From NCBI GenBank assembly GCA_963210315.1, contig OY723273.1, positions 372,001 to 436,000 on the forward strand: DNA of 64,000 bases, given 5' to 3'. Shown piece after piece: positions 43,581 to 55,594 of the stretch. The first letter of the stretch is position 1. Every line of letters begins with the position of its first letter. The notes under the pieces are model-generated. The model searched no databases, was not told where the DNA came from, and saw only the letters and a program-made list of their open reading frames with translations. The position numbers and the translations under genes were made by a program. This DNA is from Rhynchopus euleeides. Its lineage: Eukaryota; Euglenozoa; Diplonemea; Diplonemida; Diplonemidae.

Positions 43581-45878
43581 TCAGACGAGGACATAGGACG
43601 CAGGAGTGGCGTCAGGCTGCGTGTTGGTGGTGCGGCGCACGTGCACGGCGAGGCCGACACCGCCCAGGCACAGTGCAGCGACAGCACCGATGGCAGCGGC
43701 AAGCCAGCCGGCGCTGGGTCCCGAGTCCTCCTCAGCGGCAGCACCGTGGGGCCCGACGGCCTGTGCAGTGGCATGTCCGGCAGAAACAGACTCGAGAGAG
43801 TTGGCGACACCTGCACCACCAACCACTGTAGTCTCCACAGGCTTGGCGCGGGGCTTCTCCTCCTCGTGGCCATCGGTCTCGTTGCGCTGTCCACGGTGGT
43901 GGCGGGGCATGCGGTCCTCGTGGTCGTCAGTGCCGTTGCGCTGGTCACGGTGGTGGCGCGGCTTGCGGTCCTCACCATCCTGCTCGCCGCGGTGGTGACG
44001 GGGCATGCGGTCCTCCTCGCCATCCTGCTCTCCGCGGTGGTGGCGGGGCATGCGGTCCTCTCCATCCTCCTCGCCATCCTGCTCTCCGCGGTGCTGACGC
44101 GGCATGCGATCCTCACCATCCTTCTCCCCATGCTGCTCGCCGCGGTGGTGACGCGGCATGCGGTGCTCACCATCCTTCTCGCCATGCTGCTCGCCGCGGT
44201 GGTGACGCGGCATGCGGTCCTCACCATCCTTCTCGCCATGCTGCTCTCCGCGGTGGTGACGGGGCTTGCGGTCCTCACCATCCTCCTCGCCATGCTGCTC
44301 GCCGCGGTGGTGACGGGGCATGCGGTCCTCCTCACTATCCTGCTCGCCACGGTGGTGACGCGGCTCGCGGTCCTCCTCGCCATCGTTCTCCCCGCGGTGG
44401 TGACGGGGCATGCGGTCCTCCTCACCAGCCTTCTCGCCATCCTTCTCGCCGCGGTGGTGACGGGGCTTGCGGTCCTCCTCACCATCCTTCTCGCCACGGT
44501 GGTGACGGGGCTTGCGGTCCTCCTCGCCATCCTTCTCGCCATGCTGCTCGCCGCGGTGGTGACGCGGCATGCGGTCCTCACCATCCTCCTCGCCATCCTG
44601 CTCGCCGCGGTGGTGACGCGGCTCGCGGTCCTCCTCGCCATCGTTCTCCCCGCGGTGGTGACGGGGCATGCGGTCCTCCTCACCATCCTTCTCGCCACGT
44701 TGGTGACGGGGCTTGCGGTCCTCACCATCTCCCTCGCCATCCTGCTCGCCACGGTGGTGACGGGGCATGCGGTCCTCGCCATCCTCCTCGCCACGGTGGT
44801 GACGGGGCTTGCGGTCCTCCTCACCATCCTTCTCGCCGCGGTGGTGACGGGGCTTGCGGTCCTCCTCACCATCCTTCTCGCCGCGGTGGTGACGGGGCAT
44901 GCGGTCCTCGCCATCCTGCTCGCCGCGGTGGTGACGGGGCATGCGGTCCTCCTCACCATCCTTCTCGCCGCGGTGGTGACGGGGCTTGCGGTCCTCACCA
45001 TCCTCCTCGCCATCCTGCTCGCCACGGTGGTGACGGGGCATGCGGTCCTCCCCACCATCCTTCTCGCCACGGTGGTGACGGGGCTTGCGGTCCTCCTCAC
45101 CATCGTGCTGGCCATCCTTCTCGCGGTCCTCCTCACCATCCTTCTCGCCATCCTTCTCGTCACGGTGGTGACGGGGCATGCGGTCCTCCTCACCATCCTT
45201 CTCGCCACGGTGGTGACGGGGCTTGCGGTCCTCGTGGTCGTCGGTCTCGTTGCGCTGGCCACGGTGGTGGCGGGGCATGCGGTCATCACCATCCTTCTCT
45301 CCGCGGTGGCCGGGCTTGCGGTCCTCCTTACCATCCTGCTCACCATCCTTCTCGCCACGGTGGTGGCGGGGCTTGCGGCCCTCGTGGTCGTCGGTCTCGT
45401 TGCGCTGGCCACGGTGGTGACGGGGCTTGCGGTCCTCACCATCCTCCTCGCCATCCTGCTCGCCACGGTGGTGACGGGGCATGCGGTCCTCACCATCCTT
45501 CTCACCATCCTGCTCTCCGCGGTGGTGACGGGGCATGCGGTCCTCCTCACCATCCTGCTCGCCACGGTGGTGGCGGGGCATGCGGTCCTCGTGGTCGTCA
45601 GTCTCGTTGCGCTGGCCACGGTGGTGACGGGGCATGCGGTCCTCCTCACCATCCTTCTCGCCACGGTGGTGGCGGGGCTTGTGCTCGTCGTGGTCATCAG
45701 TCTCGTTCACACGCTGGCCGCGGTGGTGACGCTTGTGCATCCCGTCCCCCACCACTGCCGCTGACTCTCCCAGCACCCCTGTCGCGTGCTCTGCGCCATG
45801 CCTCCCAGCAGCCCTCTGCTCAACCTGGAGCGTCGCCGCCGCCGCACCAACCAGCAGGAGTGTGAGTGCCGCCCGCAT
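43581..45878 (-). CDS. His-rich charged-repeat type I membrane protein, array gene 2
   Basis: A 765-residue copy with about 37 repeat units, six of them carrying an N-x-T sequon (five NET, one NGT). Signal peptide, membrane segment and SYVLV tail are the same as in gene 1, while the unit order in the repeat region differs. It includes one aberrant unit, PGHRGEKDGDDRM, that lacks a residue of the His pair. Predicted protein identical to gene 3. The ATG at 45878 is preceded by CAG 9 nt upstream. Confidence 0.9.
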   Translation of the reverse strand: MRAALTLLLVGAAAATLQVEQRAAGRHGAEHATGVLGESAAVVGDGMHKRHHRGQRVNETDDHDEHKPRHHRGEKDGEEDRMPRHHRGQRNETDDHEDRMPRHHRGEQDGEEDRMPRHHRGEQDGEKDGEDRMPRHHRGEQDGEEDGEDRKPRHHRGQRNETDDHEGRKPRHHRGEKDGEQDGKEDRKPGHRGEKDGDDRMPRHHRGQRNETDDHEDRKPRHHRGEKDGEEDRMPRHHRDEKDGEKDGEEDREKDGQHDGEEDRKPRHHRGEKDGGEDRMPRHHRGEQDGEEDGEDRKPRHHRGEKDGEEDRMPRHHRGEQDGEDRMPRHHRGEKDGEEDRKPRHHRGEKDGEEDRKPRHHRGEEDGEDRMPRHHRGEQDGEGDGEDRKPRHQRGEKDGEEDRMPRHHRGENDGEEDREPRHHRGEQDGEEDGEDRMPRHHRGEQHGEKDGEEDRKPRHHRGEKDGEEDRKPRHHRGEKDGEKAGEEDRMPRHHRGENDGEEDREPRHHRGEQDSEEDRMPRHHRGEQHGEEDGEDRKPRHHRGEQHGEKDGEDRMPRHHRGEQHGEKDGEHRMPRHHRGEQHGEKDGEDRMPRQHRGEQDGEEDGEDRMPRHHRGEQDGEEDRMPRHHRGEQDGEDRKPRHHRDQRNGTDDHEDRMPRHHRGQRNETDGHEEEKPRAKPVETTVVGGAGVANSLESVSAGHATAQAVGPHGAAAEEDSGPSAGWLAAAIGAVAALCLGGVGLAVHVRRTTNTQPDATPASYVLV

Positions 45879-48375
45879 TATGTACACCTGCTGTGCCGTG
45901 TGTGTGTGATGCGCGTGCCACACGAGAAACCACGATCAGCGTTTCAGATACTGCGACAGAGGACAGACTGACACCCACTTTCTGCACATTCTCAACCGTG
46001 AGGGGGCCACAAGTCACGCTTTGTAAGCTTTGCATGGGAATTTCGGGTAGACGAGGAAACAGTGTTGAGTGTCTGGCCTGCTGCAGCTTTCAAATCGGGG
46101 TGTCCCGGGGCTATTTGGCGTACCTTGTGGGGTTAGCACATGGGAAGGAGGCTTAGGTCGGGGAGCACTGTGCTGGGGGGGAGACTGCTGCAGCCCTGAA
46201 GTCCAGGAAAAAACGGTGCAGGGGGGCTTCGTAGGGGTAGGGGAGGGGTGGGCCTCTCTGCTATCCGCAGCCAGTTTTCGGCAAGAAAAGGTTCAGCAGT
46301 GTTTCCTCACAAAAAAATCAGGTGGAAATAAACGCGCCACCTTTGTTTGGCGCCGTCGCGAAGAGGGGAGGGGGTAGGGGGGGAGGGTGTGGCGGCACGC
46401 TCGCATCCCCGTCAAACTGGCCCCAGAGAAACTGCAGACCAGAGGGGGAAGCGGCGCTAGTTTTTTTCGCACGACCCGGATGACCGGACATGGCCCTCCA
46501 CCCCCATGTCCTGACACCTACGCAGCCCGCCCATCCAACGCAGGGAAGATTCAAGGAAACGGATAAAACGAAGAACAGCAAACTCGGAGGGGTCTGGCAG
46601 AGGAGCACGCGTCTAATTTTCGGTGTATTTCAGGAACTATCAGAGCGGTGTACAACGGCAGAGCGAGGGATGCAGCGCCGCAGAACTCCATGTTTCACCG
46701 CAAATACCCGTAGTTTTAGACAAGCTCCCCAGTTGCCCCCCCGCCCCCCCTCAACAAAGAGTGTCACGTAAACACACTTCGTGTTACCGTATACGTAAAT
46801 ATTTTGGAACGTAAATATTATGGAACGTAAATATTATGGAACGTAAATATTTTGGAACGCTGGTGGGTTGGCGTTCCAGATTTTTTTCGTTCCATAATAT
46901 TTACAGGGCTTTCTGCGACTCGGGGACTTGGACCAGGTGATCGGACGGCATACAGAGTCCCTGACGGGACCTACTCGTGCACTTTTCGCGCGATTCCTGA
47001 CGCAAGCCATCCTCACCACCGAGTCCCCAACTGGCCCTGTAAATATTATGGAACGTAAATATTATGGAACGGACCGGCCAAAAATGGGCCCGTTCCATAA
47101 TATTTACGTTCCATAATATTTACGTATACGGTATTTTCTTTTTGCTTGTCGCAGTGGAAGGAAGGGGGCCTTTGTTGCCTCGGGGCTCCATCGCAGAAAT
47201 GACACATATTTTTTCGCAGTGTATCACGCACCGACCACTTTCTGTTTGAAGCAATCCGCGACAGCAAGGGCCCCAGACAGATGGGGAAAAAAAGGCATGC
47301 ACGTGGTAGGTGATCGGGGGTGGGGAGAGTGGGGGACGTAAAGTGGTAGAGGATGAGGTGTAACAAACACACCCCCTCCCCCACAGAGTTTCCAGCACCA
47401 TGCCTTCTGTTTCTCTCACAGCGAATTCAAAGAAGTGATGTGCCGTAAACAACCCTCCCTGTATTGTTTTCCGCCGGAGGCTTCATTGCTGTTTCTTAGA
47501 TGCCCTCCGGATAGCACGCGACTGTTGCACTCAAGACAACTGGTTCAAAAAAAACGGAACGTGCAATGTATCACCACCCTCACAACAGCTTCACGGCTGC
47601 AGGCACGGTCCAGACTGTTCGGCATTGAATGGGAGGTTCAAATTTCATCACCTGGAGGGGGGGCGGTGGTGGAACCCTCAAAGGCAAATCACCCACGCCA
47701 ACAGAGGTTCTGCTCTTGACAAGAGGACGGGAAAGCTCGCCAAACACGCCACCTGGGCAGGGGCCATGTTTGCCAAGAGAGGGCTGTGATTGCAGGGCCC
47801 CACCTCTGCAGCCCTGCAGAGGTGTGGTGGGGTGAGGGTGAGGGGGAGGGGGCGAGGTGCTGAATTGATTTGTGGGTTTTCTTCTCTCGTCTTCTCAGAA
47901 GTTCTTTCTTCCCTTTTCTGCCCTTGACAGGCTTGTAATCAGTCTTGTTGCAGGCGGGCCACAGAAAGAGCCACAACGGAATGTGCGAGGGTGTGTGGCT
48001 TCCCTGCCGTGGAGGAGGTCAGAATGGGGCCCAGCTGCAGGGCACGCAAGGGAAAAATCGTACTCCTTTCGCTATAATCAGGGAAACACCCTGCCCAGCA
48101 ACTGCAAAAAGGCAGATCCGGGCTACTTTTCGTTGAGCGCACACTCCTGTGACAAAGGCTGTGGAAGCCCCTGTGAAGTGGCATGAAGGTGATCCTTATG
48201 AAGCTTCAGTGGTACGATTTCCTTCGTTCCTTGGCGACTTCGCTACGCTTCGTCGCTCGTAACTGGTCAGAAAAAAAAGAGCAAGCAGTGGTGAGCCGCT
48301 GGAAGCGGCCGCGTTCGTGGGTTCTCATTCGCAGGAGAAGCCTGCAGTGTTAAGAAAGGTCAAGTGGTACTGTTC
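45879..48375. other. Array intergenic region 2
   Basis: Same content as intergenic region 1, with one extra 16-bp unit in the palindromic element. No gene. Confidence 0.75.
46787..47131. mobile_element. TA-flanked palindromic element, long form (intergenic 2)
   Basis: 345 bp, flanked by TA at 46785-46786 and 47132-47133. It is 16 bp longer than the copy in intergenic 1, from one more GTAAATATTATGGAAC unit in the left arm. Confidence 0.88.
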
Positions 48376-50673
48376 TCAGACGAGGACATAGGACGCAGGA
48401 GTGGCGTCAGGCTGCGTGTTGGTGGTGCGGCGCACGTGCACGGCGAGGCCGACACCGCCCAGGCACAGTGCAGCGACAGCACCGATGGCAGCGGCAAGCC
48501 AGCCGGCGCTGGGTCCCGAGTCCTCCTCAGCGGCAGCACCGTGGGGCCCGACGGCCTGTGCAGTGGCATGTCCGGCAGAAACAGACTCGAGAGAGTTGGC
48601 GACACCTGCACCACCAACCACTGTAGTCTCCACAGGCTTGGCGCGGGGCTTCTCCTCCTCGTGGCCATCGGTCTCGTTGCGCTGTCCACGGTGGTGGCGG
48701 GGCATGCGGTCCTCGTGGTCGTCAGTGCCGTTGCGCTGGTCACGGTGGTGGCGCGGCTTGCGGTCCTCACCATCCTGCTCGCCGCGGTGGTGACGGGGCA
48801 TGCGGTCCTCCTCGCCATCCTGCTCTCCGCGGTGGTGGCGGGGCATGCGGTCCTCTCCATCCTCCTCGCCATCCTGCTCTCCGCGGTGCTGACGCGGCAT
48901 GCGATCCTCACCATCCTTCTCCCCATGCTGCTCGCCGCGGTGGTGACGCGGCATGCGGTGCTCACCATCCTTCTCGCCATGCTGCTCGCCGCGGTGGTGA
49001 CGCGGCATGCGGTCCTCACCATCCTTCTCGCCATGCTGCTCTCCGCGGTGGTGACGGGGCTTGCGGTCCTCACCATCCTCCTCGCCATGCTGCTCGCCGC
49101 GGTGGTGACGGGGCATGCGGTCCTCCTCACTATCCTGCTCGCCACGGTGGTGACGCGGCTCGCGGTCCTCCTCGCCATCGTTCTCCCCGCGGTGGTGACG
49201 GGGCATGCGGTCCTCCTCACCAGCCTTCTCGCCATCCTTCTCGCCGCGGTGGTGACGGGGCTTGCGGTCCTCCTCACCATCCTTCTCGCCACGGTGGTGA
49301 CGGGGCTTGCGGTCCTCCTCGCCATCCTTCTCGCCATGCTGCTCGCCGCGGTGGTGACGCGGCATGCGGTCCTCACCATCCTCCTCGCCATCCTGCTCGC
49401 CGCGGTGGTGACGCGGCTCGCGGTCCTCCTCGCCATCGTTCTCCCCGCGGTGGTGACGGGGCATGCGGTCCTCCTCACCATCCTTCTCGCCACGTTGGTG
49501 ACGGGGCTTGCGGTCCTCACCATCTCCCTCGCCATCCTGCTCGCCACGGTGGTGACGGGGCATGCGGTCCTCGCCATCCTCCTCGCCACGGTGGTGACGG
49601 GGCTTGCGGTCCTCCTCACCATCCTTCTCGCCGCGGTGGTGACGGGGCTTGCGGTCCTCCTCACCATCCTTCTCGCCGCGGTGGTGACGGGGCATGCGGT
49701 CCTCGCCATCCTGCTCGCCGCGGTGGTGACGGGGCATGCGGTCCTCCTCACCATCCTTCTCGCCGCGGTGGTGACGGGGCTTGCGGTCCTCACCATCCTC
49801 CTCGCCATCCTGCTCGCCACGGTGGTGACGGGGCATGCGGTCCTCCCCACCATCCTTCTCGCCACGGTGGTGACGGGGCTTGCGGTCCTCCTCACCATCG
49901 TGCTGGCCATCCTTCTCGCGGTCCTCCTCACCATCCTTCTCGCCATCCTTCTCGTCACGGTGGTGACGGGGCATGCGGTCCTCCTCACCATCCTTCTCGC
50001 CACGGTGGTGACGGGGCTTGCGGTCCTCGTGGTCGTCGGTCTCGTTGCGCTGGCCACGGTGGTGGCGGGGCATGCGGTCATCACCATCCTTCTCTCCGCG
50101 GTGGCCGGGCTTGCGGTCCTCCTTACCATCCTGCTCACCATCCTTCTCGCCACGGTGGTGGCGGGGCTTGCGGCCCTCGTGGTCGTCGGTCTCGTTGCGC
50201 TGGCCACGGTGGTGACGGGGCTTGCGGTCCTCACCATCCTCCTCGCCATCCTGCTCGCCACGGTGGTGACGGGGCATGCGGTCCTCACCATCCTTCTCAC
50301 CATCCTGCTCTCCGCGGTGGTGACGGGGCATGCGGTCCTCCTCACCATCCTGCTCGCCACGGTGGTGGCGGGGCATGCGGTCCTCGTGGTCGTCAGTCTC
50401 GTTGCGCTGGCCACGGTGGTGACGGGGCATGCGGTCCTCCTCACCATCCTTCTCGCCACGGTGGTGGCGGGGCTTGTGCTCGTCGTGGTCATCAGTCTCG
50501 TTCACACGCTGGCCGCGGTGGTGACGCTTGTGCATCCCGTCCCCCACCACTGCCGCTGACTCTCCCAGCACCCCTGTCGCGTGCTCTGCGCCATGCCTCC
50601 CAGCAGCCCTCTGCTCAACCTGGAGCGTCGCCGCCGCCGCACCAACCAGCAGGAGTGTGAGTGCCGCCCGCAT
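48376..50673 (-). CDS. His-rich charged-repeat type I membrane protein, array gene 3
   Basis: 765 residues, with the same predicted protein as gene 2 and the same flanks at a spacing of 4795 bp. Either a very recent duplication, active homogenisation, or (less likely) a repeated assembly segment. ATG at 50673. Confidence 0.9.
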   Translation of the reverse strand: MRAALTLLLVGAAAATLQVEQRAAGRHGAEHATGVLGESAAVVGDGMHKRHHRGQRVNETDDHDEHKPRHHRGEKDGEEDRMPRHHRGQRNETDDHEDRMPRHHRGEQDGEEDRMPRHHRGEQDGEKDGEDRMPRHHRGEQDGEEDGEDRKPRHHRGQRNETDDHEGRKPRHHRGEKDGEQDGKEDRKPGHRGEKDGDDRMPRHHRGQRNETDDHEDRKPRHHRGEKDGEEDRMPRHHRDEKDGEKDGEEDREKDGQHDGEEDRKPRHHRGEKDGGEDRMPRHHRGEQDGEEDGEDRKPRHHRGEKDGEEDRMPRHHRGEQDGEDRMPRHHRGEKDGEEDRKPRHHRGEKDGEEDRKPRHHRGEEDGEDRMPRHHRGEQDGEGDGEDRKPRHQRGEKDGEEDRMPRHHRGENDGEEDREPRHHRGEQDGEEDGEDRMPRHHRGEQHGEKDGEEDRKPRHHRGEKDGEEDRKPRHHRGEKDGEKAGEEDRMPRHHRGENDGEEDREPRHHRGEQDSEEDRMPRHHRGEQHGEEDGEDRKPRHHRGEQHGEKDGEDRMPRHHRGEQHGEKDGEHRMPRHHRGEQHGEKDGEDRMPRQHRGEQDGEEDGEDRMPRHHRGEQDGEEDRMPRHHRGEQDGEDRKPRHHRDQRNGTDDHEDRMPRHHRGQRNETDGHEEEKPRAKPVETTVVGGAGVANSLESVSAGHATAQAVGPHGAAAEEDSGPSAGWLAAAIGAVAALCLGGVGLAVHVRRTTNTQPDATPASYVLV

Positions 50674-53170
50674 TATGTACACCTGCTGTGCCGTGTGTGT
50701 GTGATGCGCGTGCCACACGAGAAACCACGATCAGCGTTTCAGATACTGCGACAGAGGACAGACTGACACCCACTTTCTGCACATTCTCAACCGTGAGGGG
50801 GCCACAAGTCACGCTTTGTAAGCTTTGCATGGGAATTTCGGGTAGACGAGGAAACAGTGTTGAGTGTCTGGCCTGCTGCAGCTTTCAAATCGGGGTGTCC
50901 CGGGGCTATTTGGCGTACCTTGTGGGGTTAGCACATGGGAAGGAGGCTTAGGTCGGGGAGCACTGTGCTGGGGGGGAGACTGCTGCAGCCCTGAAGTCCA
51001 GGAAAAAACGGTGCAGGGGGGCTTCGTAGGGGTAGGGGAGGGGTGGGCCTCTCTGCTATCCGCAGCCAGTTTTCGGCAAGAAAAGGTTCAGCAGTGTTTC
51101 CTCACAAAAAAATCAGGTGGAAATAAACGCGCCACCTTTGTTTGGCGCCGTCGCGAAGAGGGGAGGGGGTAGGGGGGGAGGGTGTGGCGGCACGCTCGCA
51201 TCCCCGTCAAACTGGCCCCAGAGAAACTGCAGACCAGAGGGGGAAGCGGCGCTAGTTTTTTTCGCACGACCCGGATGACCGGACATGGCCCTCCACCCCC
51301 ATGTCCTGACACCTACGCAGCCCGCCCATCCAACGCAGGGAAGATTCAAGGAAACGGATAAAACGAAGAACAGCAAACTCGGAGGGGTCTGGCAGAGGAG
51401 CACGCGTCTAATTTTCGGTGTATTTCAGGAACTATCAGAGCGGTGTACAACGGCAGAGCGAGGGATGCAGCGCCGCAGAACTCCATGTTTCACCGCAAAT
51501 ACCCGTAGTTTTAGACAAGCTCCCCAGTTGCCCCCCCGCCCCCCCTCAACAAAGAGTGTCACGTAAACACACTTCGTGTTACCGTATACGTAAATATTTT
51601 GGAACGTAAATATTATGGAACGTAAATATTATGGAACGTAAATATTTTGGAACGCTGGTGGGTTGGCGTTCCAGATTTTTTTCGTTCCATAATATTTACA
51701 GGGCTTTCTGCGACTCGGGGACTTGGACCAGGTGATCGGACGGCATACAGAGTCCCTGACGGGACCTACTCGTGCACTTTTCGCGCGATTCCTGACGCAA
51801 GCCATCCTCACCACCGAGTCCCCAACTGGCCCTGTAAATATTATGGAACGTAAATATTATGGAACGGACCGGCCAAAAATGGGCCCGTTCCATAATATTT
51901 ACGTTCCATAATATTTACGTATACGGTATTTTCTTTTTGCTTGTCGCAGTGGAAGGAAGGGGGCCTTTGTTGCCTCGGGGCTCCATCGCAGAAATGACAC
52001 ATATTTTTTCGCAGTGTATCACGCACCGACCACTTTCTGTTTGAAGCAATCCGCGACAGCAAGGGCCCCAGACAGATGGGGAAAAAAAGGCATGCACGTG
52101 GTAGGTGATCGGGGGTGGGGAGAGTGGGGGACGTAAAGTGGTAGAGGATGAGGTGTAACAAACACACCCCCTCCCCCACAGAGTTTCCAGCACCATGCCT
52201 TCTGTTTCTCTCACAGCGAATTCAAAGAAGTGATGTGCCGTAAACAACCCTCCCTGTATTGTTTTCCGCCGGAGGCTTCATTGCTGTTTCTTAGATGCCC
52301 TCCGGATAGCACGCGACTGTTGCACTCAAGACAACTGGTTCAAAAAAAACGGAACGTGCAATGTATCACCACCCTCACAACAGCTTCACGGCTGCAGGCA
52401 CGGTCCAGACTGTTCGGCATTGAATGGGAGGTTCAAATTTCATCACCTGGAGGGGGGGCGGTGGTGGAACCCTCAAAGGCAAATCACCCACGCCAACAGA
52501 GGTTCTGCTCTTGACAAGAGGACGGGAAAGCTCGCCAAACACGCCACCTGGGCAGGGGCCATGTTTGCCAAGAGAGGGCTGTGATTGCAGGGCCCCACCT
52601 CTGCAGCCCTGCAGAGGTGTGGTGGGGTGAGGGTGAGGGGGAGGGGGCGAGGTGCTGAATTGATTTGTGGGTTTTCTTCTCTCGTCTTCTCAGAAGTTCT
52701 TTCTTCCCTTTTCTGCCCTTGACAGGCTTGTAATCAGTCTTGTTGCAGGCGGGCCACAGAAAGAGCCACAACGGAATGTGCGAGGGTGTGTGGCTTCCCT
52801 GCCGTGGAGGAGGTCAGAATGGGGCCCAGCTGCAGGGCACGCAAGGGAAAAATCGTACTCCTTTCGCTATAATCAGGGAAACACCCTGCCCAGCAACTGC
52901 AAAAAGGCAGATCCGGGCTACTTTTCGTTGAGCGCACACTCCTGTGACAAAGGCTGTGGAAGCCCCTGTGAAGTGGCATGAAGGTGATCCTTATGAAGCT
53001 TCAGTGGTACGATTTCCTTCGTTCCTTGGCGACTTCGCTACGCTTCGTCGCTCGTAACTGGTCAGAAAAAAAAGAGCAAGCAGTGGTGAGCCGCTGGAAG
53101 CGGCCGCGTTCGTGGGTTCTCATTCGCAGGAGAAGCCTGCAGTGTTAAGAAAGGTCAAGTGGTACTGTTC
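50674..53170. other. Array intergenic region 3
   Basis: Virtually the same as intergenic region 2, including the element and the roughly 230-bp insertion. Confidence 0.75.
51582..51926. mobile_element. TA-flanked palindromic element, long form (intergenic 3)
   Basis: 345 bp, same structure as the copy at 46787. Confidence 0.88.
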
Positions 53171-55594
53171 TCAGACGAGGACATAGGACGCAGGAGTGGC
53201 GTCAGGCTGCGTGTTGGTGGTGCGGCGCACGTGCACGGCGAGGCCGACACCGCCCAGGCACAGTGCAGCGACAGCACCGATGGCAGCGGCAAGCCAGCCG
53301 GCGCTGGGTCCCGAGTCCTCCTCAGCGGCAGCACCGTGGGGCCCGACGGCCTGTGCAGTGGCATGTCCGGCAGAAACAGACTCGAGAGAGTTGGCGACAC
53401 CTGCACCACCAACCACTGTAGTCTCCACAGGCTTGGCGCGGGGCTTCTCCTCCTCGTGGCCATCGGTCTCGTTGCGCTGTCCACGGTGGTGGCGGGGCAT
53501 GCGGTCCTCGTGGTCGTCAGTGCCGTTGCGCTGGTCACGGTGGTGGCGCGGCTTGCGGTCCTCACCATCCTGCTCGCCGCGGTGGTGACGGGGCATGCGG
53601 TCCTCCTCGCCATCCTGCTCTCCGCGGTGGTGGCGGGGCATGCGGTCCTCTCCATCCTCCTCGCCATCCTGCTCTCCGCGGTGCTGACGCGGCATGCGAT
53701 CCTCACCATCCTTCTCCCCATGCTGCTCGCCGCGGTGGTGACGCGGCATGCGGTGCTCACCATCCTTCTCGCCATGCTGCTCGCCGCGGTGGTGACGCGG
53801 CATGCGGTCCTCACCATCCTTCTCGCCATGCTGCTCTCCGCGGTGGTGACGGGGCTTGCGGTCCTCACCATCCTCCTCGCCATGCTGCTCGCCGCGGTGG
53901 TGACGGGGCATGCGGTCCTCCTCACTATCCTGCTCGCCACGGTGGTGACGCGGCTCGCGGTCCTCCTCGCCATCGTTCTCCCCGCGGTGGTGACGGGGCA
54001 TGCGGTCCTCCTCACCAGCCTTCTCGCCATCCTTCTCGCCGCGGTGGTGACGGGGCTTGCGGTCCTCCTCACCATCCTTCTCGCCACGGTGGTGACGGGG
54101 CTTGCGGTCCTCCTCGCCATCCTTCTCGCCATGCTGCTCGCCGCGGTGGTGACGCGGCATGCGGTCCTCACCATCCTCCTCGCCATCCTGCTCGCCGCGG
54201 TGGTGACGCGGCTCGCGGTCCTCCTCGCCATCGTTCTCCCCGCGGTGGTGACGGGGCATGCGGTCCTCCTCACCATCCTTCTCGCCACGTTGGTGACGGG
54301 GCTTGCGGTCCTCACCATCTCCCTCGCCATCCTGCTCGCCACGGTGGTGACGGGGCATGCGGTCCTCGCCATCCTCCTCGCCACGGTGGTGACGGGGCTT
54401 GCGGTCCTCCTCACCATCCTTCTCGCCGCGGTAGTGACGGGGCTTGCGGTCCTCCTCACCATCCTTCTCGCCGCGGTGGTGACGGGGCATGCGGTCCTCG
54501 CCATCCTGCTCGCCGCGGTGGTGACGGGGCATGCGGTCCTCCTCACCATCCTTCTCGCCGCGGTGGTGACGGGGCTTGCGGTCCTCACCATCCTCCTCGC
54601 CATCCTGCTCGCCACGGTGGTGACGGGGCATGCGGTCCTCCCCACCATCCTTCTCGCCACGGTGGTGACGGGGCTTGCGGTCCTCCTCACCATCGTGCTG
54701 GCCATCCTTCTCGCGGTCCTCCTCACCATCCTTCTCGTCACGGTGGTGACGGGGCATGCGGTCCTCCCCACCATCCTTCTCGCCACGGTGGTGACGGGGC
54801 TTGCGGTCCTCCTCACCATCGTGCTGGCCATCCTTCTCGCGGTCCTCCTCACCATCCTTCTCGCCATCCTTCTCGTCACGGTGGTGACGGGGCATGCGGT
54901 CCTCCTCACCATCCTTCTCGCCACGGTGGTGACGGGGCTTGCGGTCCTCGTGGTCGTCGGTCTCGTTGCGCTGGCCACGGTGGTGGCGGGGCATGCGGTC
55001 ATCACCATCCTTCTCTCCGCGGTGGCCGGGCTTGCGGTCCTCCTTACCATCCTGCTCACCATCCTTCTCGCCACGGTGGTGGCGGGGCTTGCGGCCCTCG
55101 TGGTCGTCGGTCTCGTTGCGCTGGCCACGGTGGTGACGGGGCTTGCGGTCCTCACCATCCTCCTCGCCATCCTGCTCGCCACGGTGGTGACGGGGCATGC
55201 GGTCCTCACCATCCTTCTCACCATCCTGCTCTCCGCGGTGGTGACGGGGCATGCGGTCCTCCTCACCATCCTGCTCGCCACGGTGGTGGCGGGGCATGCG
55301 GTCCTCGTGGTCGTCAGTCTCGTTGCGCTGGCCACGGTGGTGACGGGGCATGCGGTCCTCCTCACCATCCTTCTCGCCACGGTGGTGGCGGGGCTTGTGC
55401 TCGTCGTGGTCATCAGTCTCGTTCACACGCTGGCCGCGGTGGTGACGCTTGTGCATCCCGTCCCCCACCACTGCCGCTGACTCTCCCAGCACCCCTGTCG
55501 CGTGCTCTGCGCCATGCCTCCCAGCAGCCCTCTGCTCAACCTGGAGCGTCGCCGCCGCCGCACCAACCAGCAGGAGTGTGAGTGCCGCCCGCAT
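53171..55594 (-). CDS. His-rich charged-repeat type I membrane protein, array gene 4
   Basis: 807 residues. It equals gene 3 plus a 126-bp in-frame tandem duplication (42 residues, including REKDGQHDGEEDRK) and one replacement (PRHYRGE for PRHHRGE, from the GTAGTG at about 54431). Signal peptide, membrane segment and tail are unchanged. ATG at 55594. Confidence 0.9.
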   Translation of the reverse strand: MRAALTLLLVGAAAATLQVEQRAAGRHGAEHATGVLGESAAVVGDGMHKRHHRGQRVNETDDHDEHKPRHHRGEKDGEEDRMPRHHRGQRNETDDHEDRMPRHHRGEQDGEEDRMPRHHRGEQDGEKDGEDRMPRHHRGEQDGEEDGEDRKPRHHRGQRNETDDHEGRKPRHHRGEKDGEQDGKEDRKPGHRGEKDGDDRMPRHHRGQRNETDDHEDRKPRHHRGEKDGEEDRMPRHHRDEKDGEKDGEEDREKDGQHDGEEDRKPRHHRGEKDGGEDRMPRHHRDEKDGEEDREKDGQHDGEEDRKPRHHRGEKDGGEDRMPRHHRGEQDGEEDGEDRKPRHHRGEKDGEEDRMPRHHRGEQDGEDRMPRHHRGEKDGEEDRKPRHYRGEKDGEEDRKPRHHRGEEDGEDRMPRHHRGEQDGEGDGEDRKPRHQRGEKDGEEDRMPRHHRGENDGEEDREPRHHRGEQDGEEDGEDRMPRHHRGEQHGEKDGEEDRKPRHHRGEKDGEEDRKPRHHRGEKDGEKAGEEDRMPRHHRGENDGEEDREPRHHRGEQDSEEDRMPRHHRGEQHGEEDGEDRKPRHHRGEQHGEKDGEDRMPRHHRGEQHGEKDGEHRMPRHHRGEQHGEKDGEDRMPRQHRGEQDGEEDGEDRMPRHHRGEQDGEEDRMPRHHRGEQDGEDRKPRHHRDQRNGTDDHEDRMPRHHRGQRNETDGHEEEKPRAKPVETTVVGGAGVANSLESVSAGHATAQAVGPHGAAAEEDSGPSAGWLAAAIGAVAALCLGGVGLAVHVRRTTNTQPDATPASYVLV